42,169 bases of DNA, taken from the NCBI GenBank assembly GCA_018823415.1, contig JAHJIN010000573.1:1-42169 (forward strand), in the 5' to 3' direction. Of the stretch, positions 1-9,032 are shown piece by piece. This stretch comes from Chloroflexota bacterium. GTDB lineage: Bacteria; Chloroflexota; JAHJIN01. The notes below the pieces were generated by a model that saw only the letters and a program-made list of their open reading frames with translations, was not told where the DNA came from and did not search any database. Within the stretch, counting starts at the first letter, position 1. Each line of letters begins with the position of its first letter. The translations under genes and the position numbers were made by a program.

Positions 1-1407
1 GTGGGCGCGACCTTCAGGCAGCGTTATGGGCACACCCTGACCGAGTTCATCACGGGGCTGGTGCAGGACCGGGCCACCGTCGCCGAGGTGAACGCCACGG
101 AGAACAGCCAGGGCCACGCGGCGGCGCTCCTGGCCGAGATCGAAGGAATGGAACAGCGTGACGTGTCCAGTTCGGTCCAGCGAGACCTCATCGCCCGGGC
201 GCGCGCGGCGGCGCAGGGCTGGCTGGGACGCCTGTCGTCGCCGGCCCGCACCGATGCCCAGGTCATCGTCTGCGCCAGCGGCAACCTGGCGAACGTGTAT
301 TTCAAGGATAGCCCGGCCAAGATCGGCCTGCAGACGCTGAACAAGCATTACCCGGGCCTGGTGGACGCGCTGGTGGCGCACCCGGGCGTGGGCGTGGTCA
401 TTGCCTATGCCGACGATGGTGCCCCGCTGGCCCTGGGCCAGGGTGGCTCGCGGAACCTGCGCACCGGCGCCGTCACCGGCTCCGACCCGCTGACGATGTA
501 CGGCGACCCGGACCTGCGGGCCGCGCAACTGTTGCGCCTGGCCGAGTTCCCCCACGCCGGGGATCTTGTCGTGAACAGCACCCTGTACCCCGACGGCGAG
601 GTGGCCGCCTTTGAGGAACTGGTGGGCAGCCACGGCGGCCTGGGCGGCCCCCAGACGGACGCCATTCTACTGCACCCGGCGGACATGGCGATACCCGCCA
701 CCTCCAACGCCACGGACGTGTTCGCGCTGCTGAACGCCCGGCGCGGTCTCCCCGGCGAGCCGCTGCAAGCGCACTCGGCTGTCCCGGCCGTGGATGCGTG
801 GTCGCCCAAGACGCTGTGGGCCGGCCTCCGCGACGTGCGCACGTGGGTGCTGCTGGCCCTGCGCGCGCTGCGCCTGGACCGGGCCGCCTTTCGCGAGGTG
901 GCCGAGGACCCCTTTGCCACCGGGCCGGCGCTGCTCATCGTGCTGGTCACGCTGGCCTTGCGGGGCGTGGCCTTTGGCCTGGACCCGGACATCCCCGGGC
1001 CGCTGCCGGGGCGGTTCCTTGGGCATGTGGCCGGCGGGCTCGTGGCCTGGCTGTTGATGGTCGTGCTGGCCCAGGCCGCCGGCCGGTTGCTGCGCGGCAA
1101 GGGCGATTTTACCCGGACCATGCGCGCGCTGGCCTTTGCCGAGATGCCCCAGCTCATCGGCCTGCTGCAACTGGTGCCGGTGGTGGGACCGCTGTTCCTC
1201 ATCGTGTCCACGGTCATGGGCCTGCTGGCGATGTGGATCGCCTTGCAGCAAGCCCTGGAACTGCGCGGCCTGGTGGCAGCACTGATCCCGGTGGTGGGGC
1301 TGGTCGTGCTGGTGGCAGCGGTCCTGGCCGGCGCCCTGATGGTGGGCGGGACGACGCTCACCGTGGACGCGGCGTTGATGCACCTGGGCCTGGCCGTCAG
1401 CCCATGA
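1..1407 (+). CDS. Alkaline-phosphatase-superfamily (phosphodiesterase-like) protein with C-terminal Yip1-like membrane domain, 5' end cut by window
   Basis: The frame is open from base 1 and the usual N-terminal metal-binding half of the family is missing, so the gene very likely begins before the window. Residues about 80-245 match the C-terminal part of the alkaline-phosphatase/nucleotide-pyrophosphatase-like proteins of Actinobacteria and Chloroflexota: ASGNLANVYF, VDALVAHPGVG, a GSDPLTMYG segment, FPHAGDLVVNS, and the hallmark FEELVGSHGGLGGPQ, whose His is probably a metal ligand. Residues about 280-465 form a hydrophobic domain of about five membrane segments beginning at EDPFATGPALL, which resembles Yip1 family domains. 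The fusion suggests a membrane-anchored hydrolase, with the substrate unknown. It ends 57 bases before the first MFS gene. The family call is fairly secure; the Yip1 call is moderate. Confidence 0.7.
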   Translation: MGATFRQRYGHTLTEFITGLVQDRATVAEVNATENSQGHAAALLAEIEGMEQRDVSSSVQRDLIARARAAAQGWLGRLSSPARTDAQVIVCASGNLANVYFKDSPAKIGLQTLNKHYPGLVDALVAHPGVGVVIAYADDGAPLALGQGGSRNLRTGAVTGSDPLTMYGDPDLRAAQLLRLAEFPHAGDLVVNSTLYPDGEVAAFEELVGSHGGLGGPQTDAILLHPADMAIPATSNATDVFALLNARRGLPGEPLQAHSAVPAVDAWSPKTLWAGLRDVRTWVLLALRALRLDRAAFREVAEDPFATGPALLIVLVTLALRGVAFGLDPDIPGPLPGRFLGHVAGGLVAWLLMVVLAQAAGRLLRGKGDFTRTMRALAFAEMPQLIGLLQLVPVVGPLFLIVSTVMGLLAMWIALQQALELRGLVAALIPVVGLVVLVAAVLAGALMVGGTTLTVDAALMHLGLAVSP

Positions 1408-1464
1408 CGCCGGCTCATTTTTGAATTCCGCACACATTACGTATCACACATCAGGAGGAATCAC

Positions 1465-2646
1465 GTGTTCCAGAACCGGACCTTTCGCTACACCATGTTT
1501 GGCCTGCTGTACTTTGCCCAGGGCTCCATCCTGAGCTATTTTACGGCACTGAATGCCCTGTACCTGCTGTCCCGGGGCCGCACCATGAGCGACGCGGGCA
1601 TCTTTGCCGGCATCGCCCTTTTGCCCTTTGTCCTCAAGATCTTTCTCGGTATGCTGAGCGACAAGGTGAACCTGCTGGGGCGCGGCCATCGCAAGCCATA
1701 CATCATCATCGGGGTGCTGACCCAGGCCACCTGCCTGTTCATCGCCCCGTTCATCGACCCGGGCACCCAACTGGAACTGTTTGCCCTGCTGGCCTTTATC
1801 CTGATGACCGGCATGGCCCTGTATGACACCTGCACCGATGGCCTGGCGCTGGACACCACGCCGGTGGAGGACGAGGGCACCGTGCAGGGGATCATGGTGG
1901 GCGGGCGCGCGCTGGCCGTGGTGGTCACCTCGGCGGCCATCGGGTTTGTGGCGCAAATGGGCAGTTGGACACTGGTATTTTGGGGGTTGGGCGTCATCAC
2001 GCTGCTACCGCTGGCGATGGTGGTGTTTGTCCGCGAGCCGCAGCGCCGGCCGGAGCAGTCGTTCCAGTGGGCCGGCTTTCGCGCCCTGGGCCGCCGCCAC
2101 GTGCTGGCCCTGGCATTGCTGGGCGCGCTCTATTCGCTCATCATCAACGGGGCCAACGAGATCGTCAACCCCTTCCTGGAGCACGAGTATGGGATCGACC
2201 TCATCGCGGCCGGGTTCTATACGTCGGTCTGGGGTGCCGGGGTAGTGGTAGGCGGTCTGACCGGCGGCCGCCTCACCGACCGCATCGGCCACCGGCGAGC
2301 CATTCTGGGGGCCATCGTCGTGTCCATCGTGGCGATCACGGCCCTATCCCTTATCGTCAGCCCATTGCTGGCCTGGCCCCTGGTGTTCGTCTTTGGACTG
2401 GCCTTTGGTTACTATGAGACGGCCTACTTTGCCACGTCGATGGAGTTCACTGACCCGCGCATCGCCGCTTCCATGTTTGCCGTTTTGATGGCCTGTGCCA
2501 ACATTGGCGTGGGTCTGGGGCTCTTTGCCGGGGGGATGATGGCAGACGCCATCGGCTATCGCTGGACGTTTGTCGTCATTGCGGCGCTGAACGTGCTGGC
2601 GTTGCCGCTGCTCCCGGTCATCTTTCGGCGTAGGTCGGCATCGTGA
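1465..2646 (+). CDS. MFS transporter, PAT/AmpG-like
   Basis: A 393-residue protein with about 12 hydrophobic segments, the length and layout of a major facilitator. The segment DTCTDGLALDTTP in TM4 and the GRLTDRIGHRRA loop between TM8 and TM9 are MFS features, and the former recalls the peptide/acetyl-CoA/muropeptide (PAT, AmpG-like) branch. The GTG start is chosen because AGGAGG at 1453-1458 lies six bases upstream. The stop overlaps the next MFS gene by four bases (GTGA), so the two are translationally coupled. The substrate cannot be read from the sequence. Two MFS proteins followed by a methyltransferase could be a small export or modification operon, but that is inference. Confidence 0.82.
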   Translation: MFQNRTFRYTMFGLLYFAQGSILSYFTALNALYLLSRGRTMSDAGIFAGIALLPFVLKIFLGMLSDKVNLLGRGHRKPYIIIGVLTQATCLFIAPFIDPGTQLELFALLAFILMTGMALYDTCTDGLALDTTPVEDEGTVQGIMVGGRALAVVVTSAAIGFVAQMGSWTLVFWGLGVITLLPLAMVVFVREPQRRPEQSFQWAGFRALGRRHVLALALLGALYSLIINGANEIVNPFLEHEYGIDLIAAGFYTSVWGAGVVVGGLTGGRLTDRIGHRRAILGAIVVSIVAITALSLIVSPLLAWPLVFVFGLAFGYYETAYFATSMEFTDPRIAASMFAVLMACANIGVGLGLFAGGMMADAIGYRWTFVVIAALNVLALPLLPVIFRRRSAS

Positions 2647-3965
2647 AACGTGTCCTACGATGGCTGCTGCGCCTGGATCAGCCGGCAGCATCTCGCACCG
2701 CCGTTGAAATCGCCACCGAGGTCGAGCGGAATTATCGCTGGAACCTGACGGTAAACGTGCTGGACGGCACTTGCTTCTGGTTCGGGGCTAGCTTTATCTC
2801 GTCGGCCACCATCGTGCCGCTGTTCATCAGCAAGCTCACGCCGGACCCGCTGGCCCTGGGGCTGGCGGCCGTCATCGCCCAGGGGACGTGGTATCTGCCG
2901 CAGCTCTTTACGGCCAACGGCGTGGAGCGGCTGGCGCGCATGAAGCCGGTGGTGGTCAACCTGGGGTTCTTTACCGAGCGCCTGCCGATTTTCGTGCTGG
3001 TGCTGGCGGCGCTGGTGGCTGGGACGGCGCCGTTCCTGGCGCTGGCGCTGTTCTTGATCGGCCTGGCCTGGCACGGTCTGGGGGCCGGCGTCGTGGCGAC
3101 GGCCTGGCAGGACCTCATCGCCCGGTGCTTTCCGGTGGACCGGCGGGGGCGCTTTATGGGCACCACCATGTTCGCCGGCATTGGTATGGGGGCGCTGGGG
3201 GCCATCCTGAGCACCTGGCTCCTGGGCACGCTACCCTTCCCGGCCAATTTCGCCGTGCTCTTTTCCATCGCCGCCGGGGCCATCACGCTCAGTTGGGTCT
3301 TTTTGGCCCTGACGCGCGAGCCGGTGCAGCCGGCCACGGCCCCCCGGCAGAGCAACCGCCAGTTCTGGACCGGCCTGCCGGCCATCCTGCGACAGGACGC
3401 CAATTTTCGCCGCTTCCTGGTCGCCCGGCTGCTGCTGGCCGGGGGCGCGATGGGCGTGGGTTTTGTCACCGTGGCGGCAGTGCACCGCTGGGCCGTGCCC
3501 GACAGCACCGTGGGCCTGTATACGGCGGCGTTGCTGGGGGGGCAAACGGCCGGCAACCTGGCCTTTGGCTTTCTGGCGGACCGCTACGGGCACAAGCTCT
3601 CGCTCGAAATCGGGGGGCTGTCCACGGCGCTGGCCTTTGCCATCGCCTGGCTGGCCCCGGCGCCCGAGTGGTATTTCGCGGTGTTTGCCTTGCTGGGGGT
3701 CAGCGCCGGGGCGGCCATCGTGTCCGGCATCCTCGTGGTGCTGGAATTCGGGGACCCGACCCGGCGGCCCACCTATGTGGGCCTCGTCAACACCGGGCTG
3801 GGGCTGGTCAACGCCGTCGCGCCGCTGGTGGGGGCCGGGCTGGCCGGCTTGAGCTACGAGTGGCTGTTCGCCCTGTGCGCCGGCGTCAACCTGGTGGGGC
3901 TGGCAGCGATGCGCTGGTGGGTGCGCGAGCCGCGCTGGAGCGTGGCTGCCGTCGAGTGCCCGTGA
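2643..3965 (+). CDS. MFS transporter (second of a pair)
   Basis: A 440-residue polytopic protein with about 12 membrane segments. It has a 40-residue cytoplasmic N-terminus, the RRGRFMGTTMF loop between TM4 and TM5, and FLADRYGHKLS between TM8 and TM9, the usual MFS positions for the two DRxGRR-like motifs. It starts with GTG inside the stop of the preceding MFS gene. The two proteins are clearly different in sequence, so this is not a recent tandem duplication. They may act on related substrates or even pair, but the sequence does not show this. It is followed after 31 bases by a methyltransferase with its own good ribosome binding site. Confidence 0.82.
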   Translation: MKRVLRWLLRLDQPAASRTAVEIATEVERNYRWNLTVNVLDGTCFWFGASFISSATIVPLFISKLTPDPLALGLAAVIAQGTWYLPQLFTANGVERLARMKPVVVNLGFFTERLPIFVLVLAALVAGTAPFLALALFLIGLAWHGLGAGVVATAWQDLIARCFPVDRRGRFMGTTMFAGIGMGALGAILSTWLLGTLPFPANFAVLFSIAAGAITLSWVFLALTREPVQPATAPRQSNRQFWTGLPAILRQDANFRRFLVARLLLAGGAMGVGFVTVAAVHRWAVPDSTVGLYTAALLGGQTAGNLAFGFLADRYGHKLSLEIGGLSTALAFAIAWLAPAPEWYFAVFALLGVSAGAAIVSGILVVLEFGDPTRRPTYVGLVNTGLGLVNAVAPLVGAGLAGLSYEWLFALCAGVNLVGLAAMRWWVREPRWSVAAVECP

Positions 3966-3996
3966 GCGCCGGCCAATTGCACAAGGAGTACCACAC

Positions 3997-4833
3997 ATGG
4001 AACCCTGGCTGCTAGACATCCTGGCCTGTCCGCGCTGCCCCGGCCACCCGCTGGTGATCCGGGACGCGGCCCGGCGGCGCGGCACCGCGCTGGTCGAGGG
4101 AACACTGACCTGTTCAGGTTGCGGGACCGACTATCCGGTGACGCAGGGCATCCCCGACCTGCTGCCTCGGGAAAGCCACGCCGAACTGGACAAGCAGCGC
4201 CAGGTCCGCCAGTTTGACAAGCGGGCCGGGCTGTACGATTTCCTCATGTACACGTTCTTTGTGCCGCTGATCTGGGGCGGCCCATCGCGCGGCTATCTGA
4301 CCCGCTGGCTCATCACCGAAAGCGGGCTGGCGGCCAATGGCTTTGCATTGGATCTGGCCTGCGGGCCGGGAACCTTTACCCGCGCCCTGGCGAAACACGC
4401 GAAACAAGGCCACGCGGTGGGGCTGGACATCTCGTGGCGGATGCTGCTGCGCGGGGCCGGTAACGCCCGGCGCGAACGGCTCACCAACGTGGGCTGGGTG
4501 CGCGGCGACGCCGAGCGTCTGCCGTTCCAGCCCCACGTGTTCACCGCTGGCATCTGCAACAATGGCCTGCACCAGATCCCCCACCGCGAGCTGGCACTGG
4601 CCGGGCTGCACCGGTCGCTACAACCGGGCGCCCGGTTCGCCGGCGCCACCATCGTGCGGGGGCAGGGCGACCCGCTACGCCGGCTGCGCGTGATGTGGGA
4701 ACAGTTCCTCCATCCCGAGTTTCACCCGCCCCGGCCCTGGGAATTGGAACGCCAGTTCCAGACGGCCGGCTTTATCGACTGGCAGAGCCGGAGCCGGGGG
4801 GCGATTTTGCTGTTTGCGGCGCGGCGCGGGTAA
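3997..4833 (+). CDS. SAM-dependent methyltransferase with N-terminal Trm112-like zinc ribbon
   Basis: 278 residues. The N-terminus is a Trm112/UPF0434-like zinc ribbon with CPRC at 11-14 and CSGC at 39-42, followed by the typical TDYPVTQGIPDLLP strand. The class I methyltransferase core starts near residue 115: motif I is DLACGPGTF (119-127), an acidic residue follows strand 2 (GLDIS), and GDAERLPF is the motif II/III region characteristic of UbiE-type small-molecule methyltransferases. AAGGAG at 3983-3988 supports the ATG. The long hydrophobic stretch near residues 84-94 hints at a lipid or quinone-like substrate. The stop codon directly abuts the stop of the convergent peptidase gene with no spacer, so transcripts of the two must overlap or end inside a coding region. 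Confidence 0.8.
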   Translation: MEPWLLDILACPRCPGHPLVIRDAARRRGTALVEGTLTCSGCGTDYPVTQGIPDLLPRESHAELDKQRQVRQFDKRAGLYDFLMYTFFVPLIWGGPSRGYLTRWLITESGLAANGFALDLACGPGTFTRALAKHAKQGHAVGLDISWRMLLRGAGNARRERLTNVGWVRGDAERLPFQPHVFTAGICNNGLHQIPHRELALAGLHRSLQPGARFAGATIVRGQGDPLRRLRVMWEQFLHPEFHPPRPWELERQFQTAGFIDWQSRSRGAILLFAARRG

Positions 4834-7155
4834 TTATAACCGCACCCGCCGCAGGATCACCGTCTTGTCGCCGCCCTGGACAGGCACAGCCGTGGCTGGA
4901 CGTGCCTGGAGCAGCGCGGCACTCTCTGGCGGCAGGCCGGCGGCGTAATCCACCACCAACATGGTCACCGGGTCTGCGCTGGCAAAACGCAGTGTCACCG
5001 TCCACCCCTCAGCCGAATCCCCATAGCACCACAGGTCATAGTACCCATTTCCCGAATCGGCCGGGGCCACCGGCATGGTCTGACCCGCCACCGTCACCGC
5101 GCGCAGGTGTTCGATGGGCACCAGCAGGTCGATCTCCCACGTCGTCCGGGGCGACCGCATCTGGACCTGGAGCACGCGCTCGCCGCCGGCCGATTCGTCC
5201 GAGAGCACGACGAGTTCCGGGACCGGGGCCGAGGTAGGCACAGCCTGCCGTACCGGGTAGCGTGCCTCGGACCAGGGGAACAGGACAACCGGCGCCGGAT
5301 CGAACTGCTGGCGCAGGGGGTCCGGGAGATCCCGCGTGCTGGCAAACCAATAGGCGCTCCCCACATCCCGGTCCTCGAATAGACCCAGATTGACGCGCTG
5401 CGGGTTGGCCTCGGAATACGTGGGCACAGACACGGCGGCGACGGCCGCGACGACCATAACCGCCGCCGCGCCGACCACCAGCGCCCGGCGCAGCCCGGTG
5501 CGACCGCGCGGCAGGGCAACCAGGGGCAGCAGCGTGCTAACCACCAGCCCCACCGACAGCGTGACTACCTGGTTCATGGTCAGGCCCACGGCCGATTCCA
5601 ACATGAGGGCCATTTGCAGCCAGACGATGCCGCCGGCGAGGGCAGCCGCGATGAGGGCCACATCACGGGCCAGGGCGCTATTCGGCTTGAAGAGCGCGGC
5701 AGCCGCGATGAACAACGCAGCGCAGAGCGCGGGCACCAGGACAAGGATGGTAGCGCCGGGCAACACCAGGCTCAGAAGCAGCGCCAGGATGGCCCACAGG
5801 AGCCACACGCCCAGCCCCAGGCCCCACGTCCCGGCCCGGCGCGCCAGCAGCGTGGCGGCCAATCCGCCGACGAACAGTGCCCCGGCCCACAACGCCGCAC
5901 GCATGGGCAACGGATAGGCGTACCACGGCGCGCCGCCGCCCCCGGCGCCGCCGGCCACGAGGCTGACGAGCCACGCCAGCCCCGTGCCCAGTAGCACGGC
6001 CAACACGACCGTCAGCAGTGCCGCCAGGAAACCCAGCAGCACCCCCACCACCGTCGCGCGCCGGCGGCGAATCAGCCAAACGGTCTCGCCCCCCAGCAGC
6101 GCCAGCGCCAACAGGACCAGCGGCAGCGTCCACGCCGCCGGCCAGTGGATCATGCCCCGGCCCAGCACGTCCATGTACGCGGCGTTGCCGGCCGGCGGGT
6201 TTGCCAGGTCCGCGTCAGCCAAGGTGCGCGCCACCGCCAGCGCACAGTCGCCCTGGTGCTGCACGCTGGCTGGGTCCAGCTTGTCCAGGTTGTCCAGCGT
6301 CGTGTGATAGTGCGTCGCGTCCTGGAGAAAGGCGAAATTGAGGCCGGCCAGGCCCGCCGCCTTGAACACCGAGAGGTCCGTGTCGTTGGGCAGCATCTTG
6401 TAGACCTCATAGGCCAGCGAGTTGCTCGCCGGGCGCGCGACGGACGCGGCATAGGCGTCGATGAGCCAGGCATTGTCCTCGCTCGTCTCGAACATGATGC
6501 TCGGGCCGCTACTGCCGCGCGCCTCCAGGTTGAGCACCACGCCCACGTCCTTGGCCCAGGGATGCTCTTGCACGAATGCCTGTGCGCCAAACAGGCCAAT
6601 CTCTTCGCCATCGGTCAACAAAAAGATGACCGGATTGCGGTATGGTCCGTGTTCCTTCATGATCCGGGCGATTTCCAGGATGAGCGCGACGTTGGAGGTA
6701 TCGTCGGCGGCGCCGGGGCCGGCGGGCACCGAGTCATAGTGGGCCATCAGGGCCACGGCCGGGCCATCCTGCTGGCCGGGGAGCCGGGCGGCGACGTTTG
6801 TCACCGCCGTGACCACCGCCCAGGCCCCATCGCGGGACCGGCTGACCACCGTATCCTGGGTCTCGACAGCATAGCCCAGGGCTTGCAGCCGGGCGATGAG
6901 GCGTTCCCGAACCCGGTCATTGCTCGCGCTACCCACCGGGTGTGGCTCGCCCTCGGCGATCAAACTCTGGAGGATAGCCACGGCCCGGCCGGCCGAAAAT
7001 TGGTCCGCCGGGGCCGACGTGCTAGAGGGCGTGGGGGTCTGCAAACACCACAGTACCACCAGCAGCGCCAGCGCCATGAGCGCCAATGCGATAATCAGGG
7101 TACGCGGGCTGGTGCTGGCCCGGTCCGGTTCGTAACCAGGGTTTGGTGTGGTCAT
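4834..7155 (-). CDS. Membrane-anchored M28 family zinc metallopeptidase (Fxna/ERMP1-like)
   Basis: 773 residues. A single TM segment at about 19-38 is followed by an M28 peptidase domain to about residue 305. Expected di-zinc ligands and base are all present: H139 and D141 in MAHYDSVP, bridging D151 in GAADDTSN, base E184 and ligand E185 in DGEEIG, E211 in NLEARG (the Glu form seen in eukaryotic Fxna/ERMP1-like peptidases), and H284 in HYHTTLDN. About nine TM segments follow (roughly 330-580), then a C-terminal soluble domain. The predicted role is cleavage of peptides or an aminoacyl group outside the membrane. AAAAGGAG upstream of the ATG supports the start. It lies 59 bases downstream of an ABC exporter pair on the same strand, with a palindromic repeat between, and may be co-transcribed. 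Confidence 0.85.
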   Translation of the reverse strand: MTTPNPGYEPDRASTSPRTLIIALALMALALLVVLWCLQTPTPSSTSAPADQFSAGRAVAILQSLIAEGEPHPVGSASNDRVRERLIARLQALGYAVETQDTVVSRSRDGAWAVVTAVTNVAARLPGQQDGPAVALMAHYDSVPAGPGAADDTSNVALILEIARIMKEHGPYRNPVIFLLTDGEEIGLFGAQAFVQEHPWAKDVGVVLNLEARGSSGPSIMFETSEDNAWLIDAYAASVARPASNSLAYEVYKMLPNDTDLSVFKAAGLAGLNFAFLQDATHYHTTLDNLDKLDPASVQHQGDCALAVARTLADADLANPPAGNAAYMDVLGRGMIHWPAAWTLPLVLLALALLGGETVWLIRRRRATVVGVLLGFLAALLTVVLAVLLGTGLAWLVSLVAGGAGGGGAPWYAYPLPMRAALWAGALFVGGLAATLLARRAGTWGLGLGVWLLWAILALLLSLVLPGATILVLVPALCAALFIAAAALFKPNSALARDVALIAAALAGGIVWLQMALMLESAVGLTMNQVVTLSVGLVVSTLLPLVALPRGRTGLRRALVVGAAAVMVVAAVAAVSVPTYSEANPQRVNLGLFEDRDVGSAYWFASTRDLPDPLRQQFDPAPVVLFPWSEARYPVRQAVPTSAPVPELVVLSDESAGGERVLQVQMRSPRTTWEIDLLVPIEHLRAVTVAGQTMPVAPADSGNGYYDLWCYGDSAEGWTVTLRFASADPVTMLVVDYAAGLPPESAALLQARPATAVPVQGGDKTVILRRVRL

Positions 7156-7180
7156 TGATATGCTCCTTTTGTCGTGGTTG

Positions 7181-7203
7181 GGGGCGCGGTTGAGTTGCGC
7201 CCC
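7181..7203. repeat. GGGGCGC/GCGCCCC palindromic repeat, copy 1
   Basis: Seven-base arms GGGGCGC (7181-7187) and GCGCCCC (7197-7203) around a nine-base centre. It is a diverged copy of the more perfect palindrome at 12120-12150; across 26 aligned positions only four differ, all transitions. It sits between the ABC exporter and the M28 gene. It looks like a REP-type element rather than a terminator, as neither side has a T run. Confidence 0.6.
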
Positions 7204-7214
7204 TGCGTGCGGGG

Positions 7215-9032
7215 CTACGTGCCGGGTCCGCCATCACCCAGTTCGCCCTGCCAGAGCCGCTGCATCTCTTCGCTAGTTTCCAGCAGGGTGTCCAACGGGC
7301 CTTCGGCCTCGACCCGGCCATCCTTCAAGACGATGATGTGGTCGGCGCGGCGCAGGGCCGGCCGCCGGTGCGACACCACCAGGCACGTGGCGTCTGTGTC
7401 GGCAAAGACGCGCTCCCACAATACACGCTCGGTCTCGACGTCCAGGGCACTGGAAAGGTCGTCAAAGACCAGCAACTCGGGCTCGCGCACGAACATGCGC
7501 GCGGCGGCGGCGCGCTGGCGCTGGCCGCCCGAGATCATGACGCCCTTGGCGCCAATGATCGTGTCCAGGCCGTCGTCCAGCTCAGACAGGTCTGTTTCCA
7601 GCACCGCCAGCCGGACGGCCGCCGCCAGGTCGGTCTCATCCGGCGGCTGGCCCATGAGGATGTTGTCGCGCAGCGAGTCGCTAAAGAGCAGCGGCACCTG
7701 GGGGGTGTAGGCGCTGCGAGGCGGCACGAAAAACGCGGCCGGGTCGGCCACCAGCTCGCCGTTCCAGCGAACCTCCCCGGCGTCCGGCGGCAGCAGTCCC
7801 AGCAGTGCGCGCAGCAGCGTGGTCTTGCCGGTCCCCACACGCCCGGTGATGACGGTGAACGTGCCCCGTCGTAGGTGCAGGTCAATGCCGTAGATGCCGC
7901 GTTCGGTCTCGGGGTATTGGTAGGTCAGGCCGGCCACATCCAGCGTGTCCAGACGATGTGCCGCCGTTTTGGGCGTGTGGGGCACCGGGGGCAGGTCACC
8001 GCGCATATACACCGGGCCGTGGCGCACCAGCGTCTCGGGCCGCGCCCCTTGCAGCAACCGGATCATGCGCTGGAACGAGACCTGCGCCTGCTGCCGAGCC
8101 GCCAGCAGGATGCCCAACAGCGCCGTGAACGCCGACACCCATTCCAGGTAATAGACAAAGAGCGCGAAATCGCCCACGGTGAACGACCCGGCGGCCATAG
8201 ACTGCCCGGCCAGGAGCAGGATGAGCCCGGTGCCCACGTTGGCCGAGTTGGTAAAGATAGAGCCGAGGATCTCGTTGAACAGACGGTCCTTGAGGGCGGC
8301 CTGGCGCCGGGTCTCGCCCAGCTCGGCAAAACGCCGGACCACGTGCGGCTCGGCCGTGGCGACCTGGACCGCCTGCGCTGCGCCAAACATCTCGCCGATA
8401 AACGCCACCACGCGGGCCGTGGCACGCCGGTTCGCCCGGCGATAGGCGTGAATGCGGCGCATCGCCAGGTTGGCGACGACGAGCACAGCCACCAACGGCA
8501 CAAAGACCAGCAGGGTAATGCCCACGTTGATGCGCAGCATCACCACCAGGGCGATGAGGGCAAACAGGCCGCGCCCCGTGGCAAAGGGCAGCCGGGCTGC
8601 AAAAAGCGTCACCTCCTCCGCGTCACCCCGAAAGCGACTGACGGCCTCGCCCGGCGAGCCGGGCACGGCGCGCGCCCCGGGCCGCTCCAGGATGCGGGCA
8701 AACAGGTTCTTGCGCAGCAGCGCGCTGACCGTAAAGCGAAAGGCAATGTGCGTCGCAATGTCGGCAAAGACGATGAGAGACCGGGCCAGGGCCGTGGCGA
8801 CCAGGAACGCGATCAAGGTCCACGGCCCCACCGCCACCGGGTCGTTCCCAGTGAGCGTGTCGAAAAAGGCGGCCATGACCAGACCGGTGATCTGCGGCGT
8901 GATGCCAAAGATAAACAACCGCAGCACGGTGACGGTCAGATAGAGCCACGGCTGAAAGCGGATCAATCGCCATACATAGCGCCATATGGGCACCTGGATG
9001 TCTTCGAGGTCCGGGGCCGGCGGATTGCTCAT
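7215..9032 (-). CDS. ABC exporter half-transporter, partner B (TMD-NBD fusion, degenerate Walker B)
   Basis: 605 residues: a six-TM exporter domain to about residue 340, then an ATPase domain. Walker A is GRVGTGKTT, the signature is the canonical ISGGQRQRA, and the switch His is in VVSHRR. Walker B reads [12 protein letters not shown], so the catalytic Glu is replaced by Asp. The adjacent upstream gene has the opposite defect (normal Walker B, unusual signature), the pattern of heterodimeric exporters such as TM287/288 or BmrCD, with one functional and one degenerate ATP site. The ATG overlaps the stop of the upstream partner by four bases (ATGA), consistent with equimolar synthesis. The substrate is unknown: lipid, drug or peptide. 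Confidence 0.88.
   Translation of the reverse strand: MSNPPAPDLEDIQVPIWRYVWRLIRFQPWLYLTVTVLRLFIFGITPQITGLVMAAFFDTLTGNDPVAVGPWTLIAFLVATALARSLIVFADIATHIAFRFTVSALLRKNLFARILERPGARAVPGSPGEAVSRFRGDAEEVTLFAARLPFATGRGLFALIALVVMLRINVGITLLVFVPLVAVLVVANLAMRRIHAYRRANRRATARVVAFIGEMFGAAQAVQVATAEPHVVRRFAELGETRRQAALKDRLFNEILGSIFTNSANVGTGLILLLAGQSMAAGSFTVGDFALFVYYLEWVSAFTALLGILLAARQQAQVSFQRMIRLLQGARPETLVRHGPVYMRGDLPPVPHTPKTAAHRLDTLDVAGLTYQYPETERGIYGIDLHLRRGTFTVITGRVGTGKTTLLRALLGLLPPDAGEVRWNGELVADPAAFFVPPRSAYTPQVPLLFSDSLRDNILMGQPPDETDLAAAVRLAVLETDLSELDDGLDTIIGAKGVMISGGQRQRAAAARMFVREPELLVFDDLSSALDVETERVLWERVFADTDATCLVVSHRRPALRRADHIIVLKDGRVEAEGPLDTLLETSEEMQRLWQGELGDGGPGT

Noticed and set aside
405..1433. Long antisense reading frames over many genes (for example 405-1433 minus, 6145-7158 plus, 7875-9071 plus, 9506-10852 plus, 13579-14322 plus)
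   Set aside because: They are rich in Arg, Gly, Pro, Ala, His or Gln, have no domains or ribosome binding sites, and lie opposite clearly recognised genes. They arise from high GC in the third codon position.
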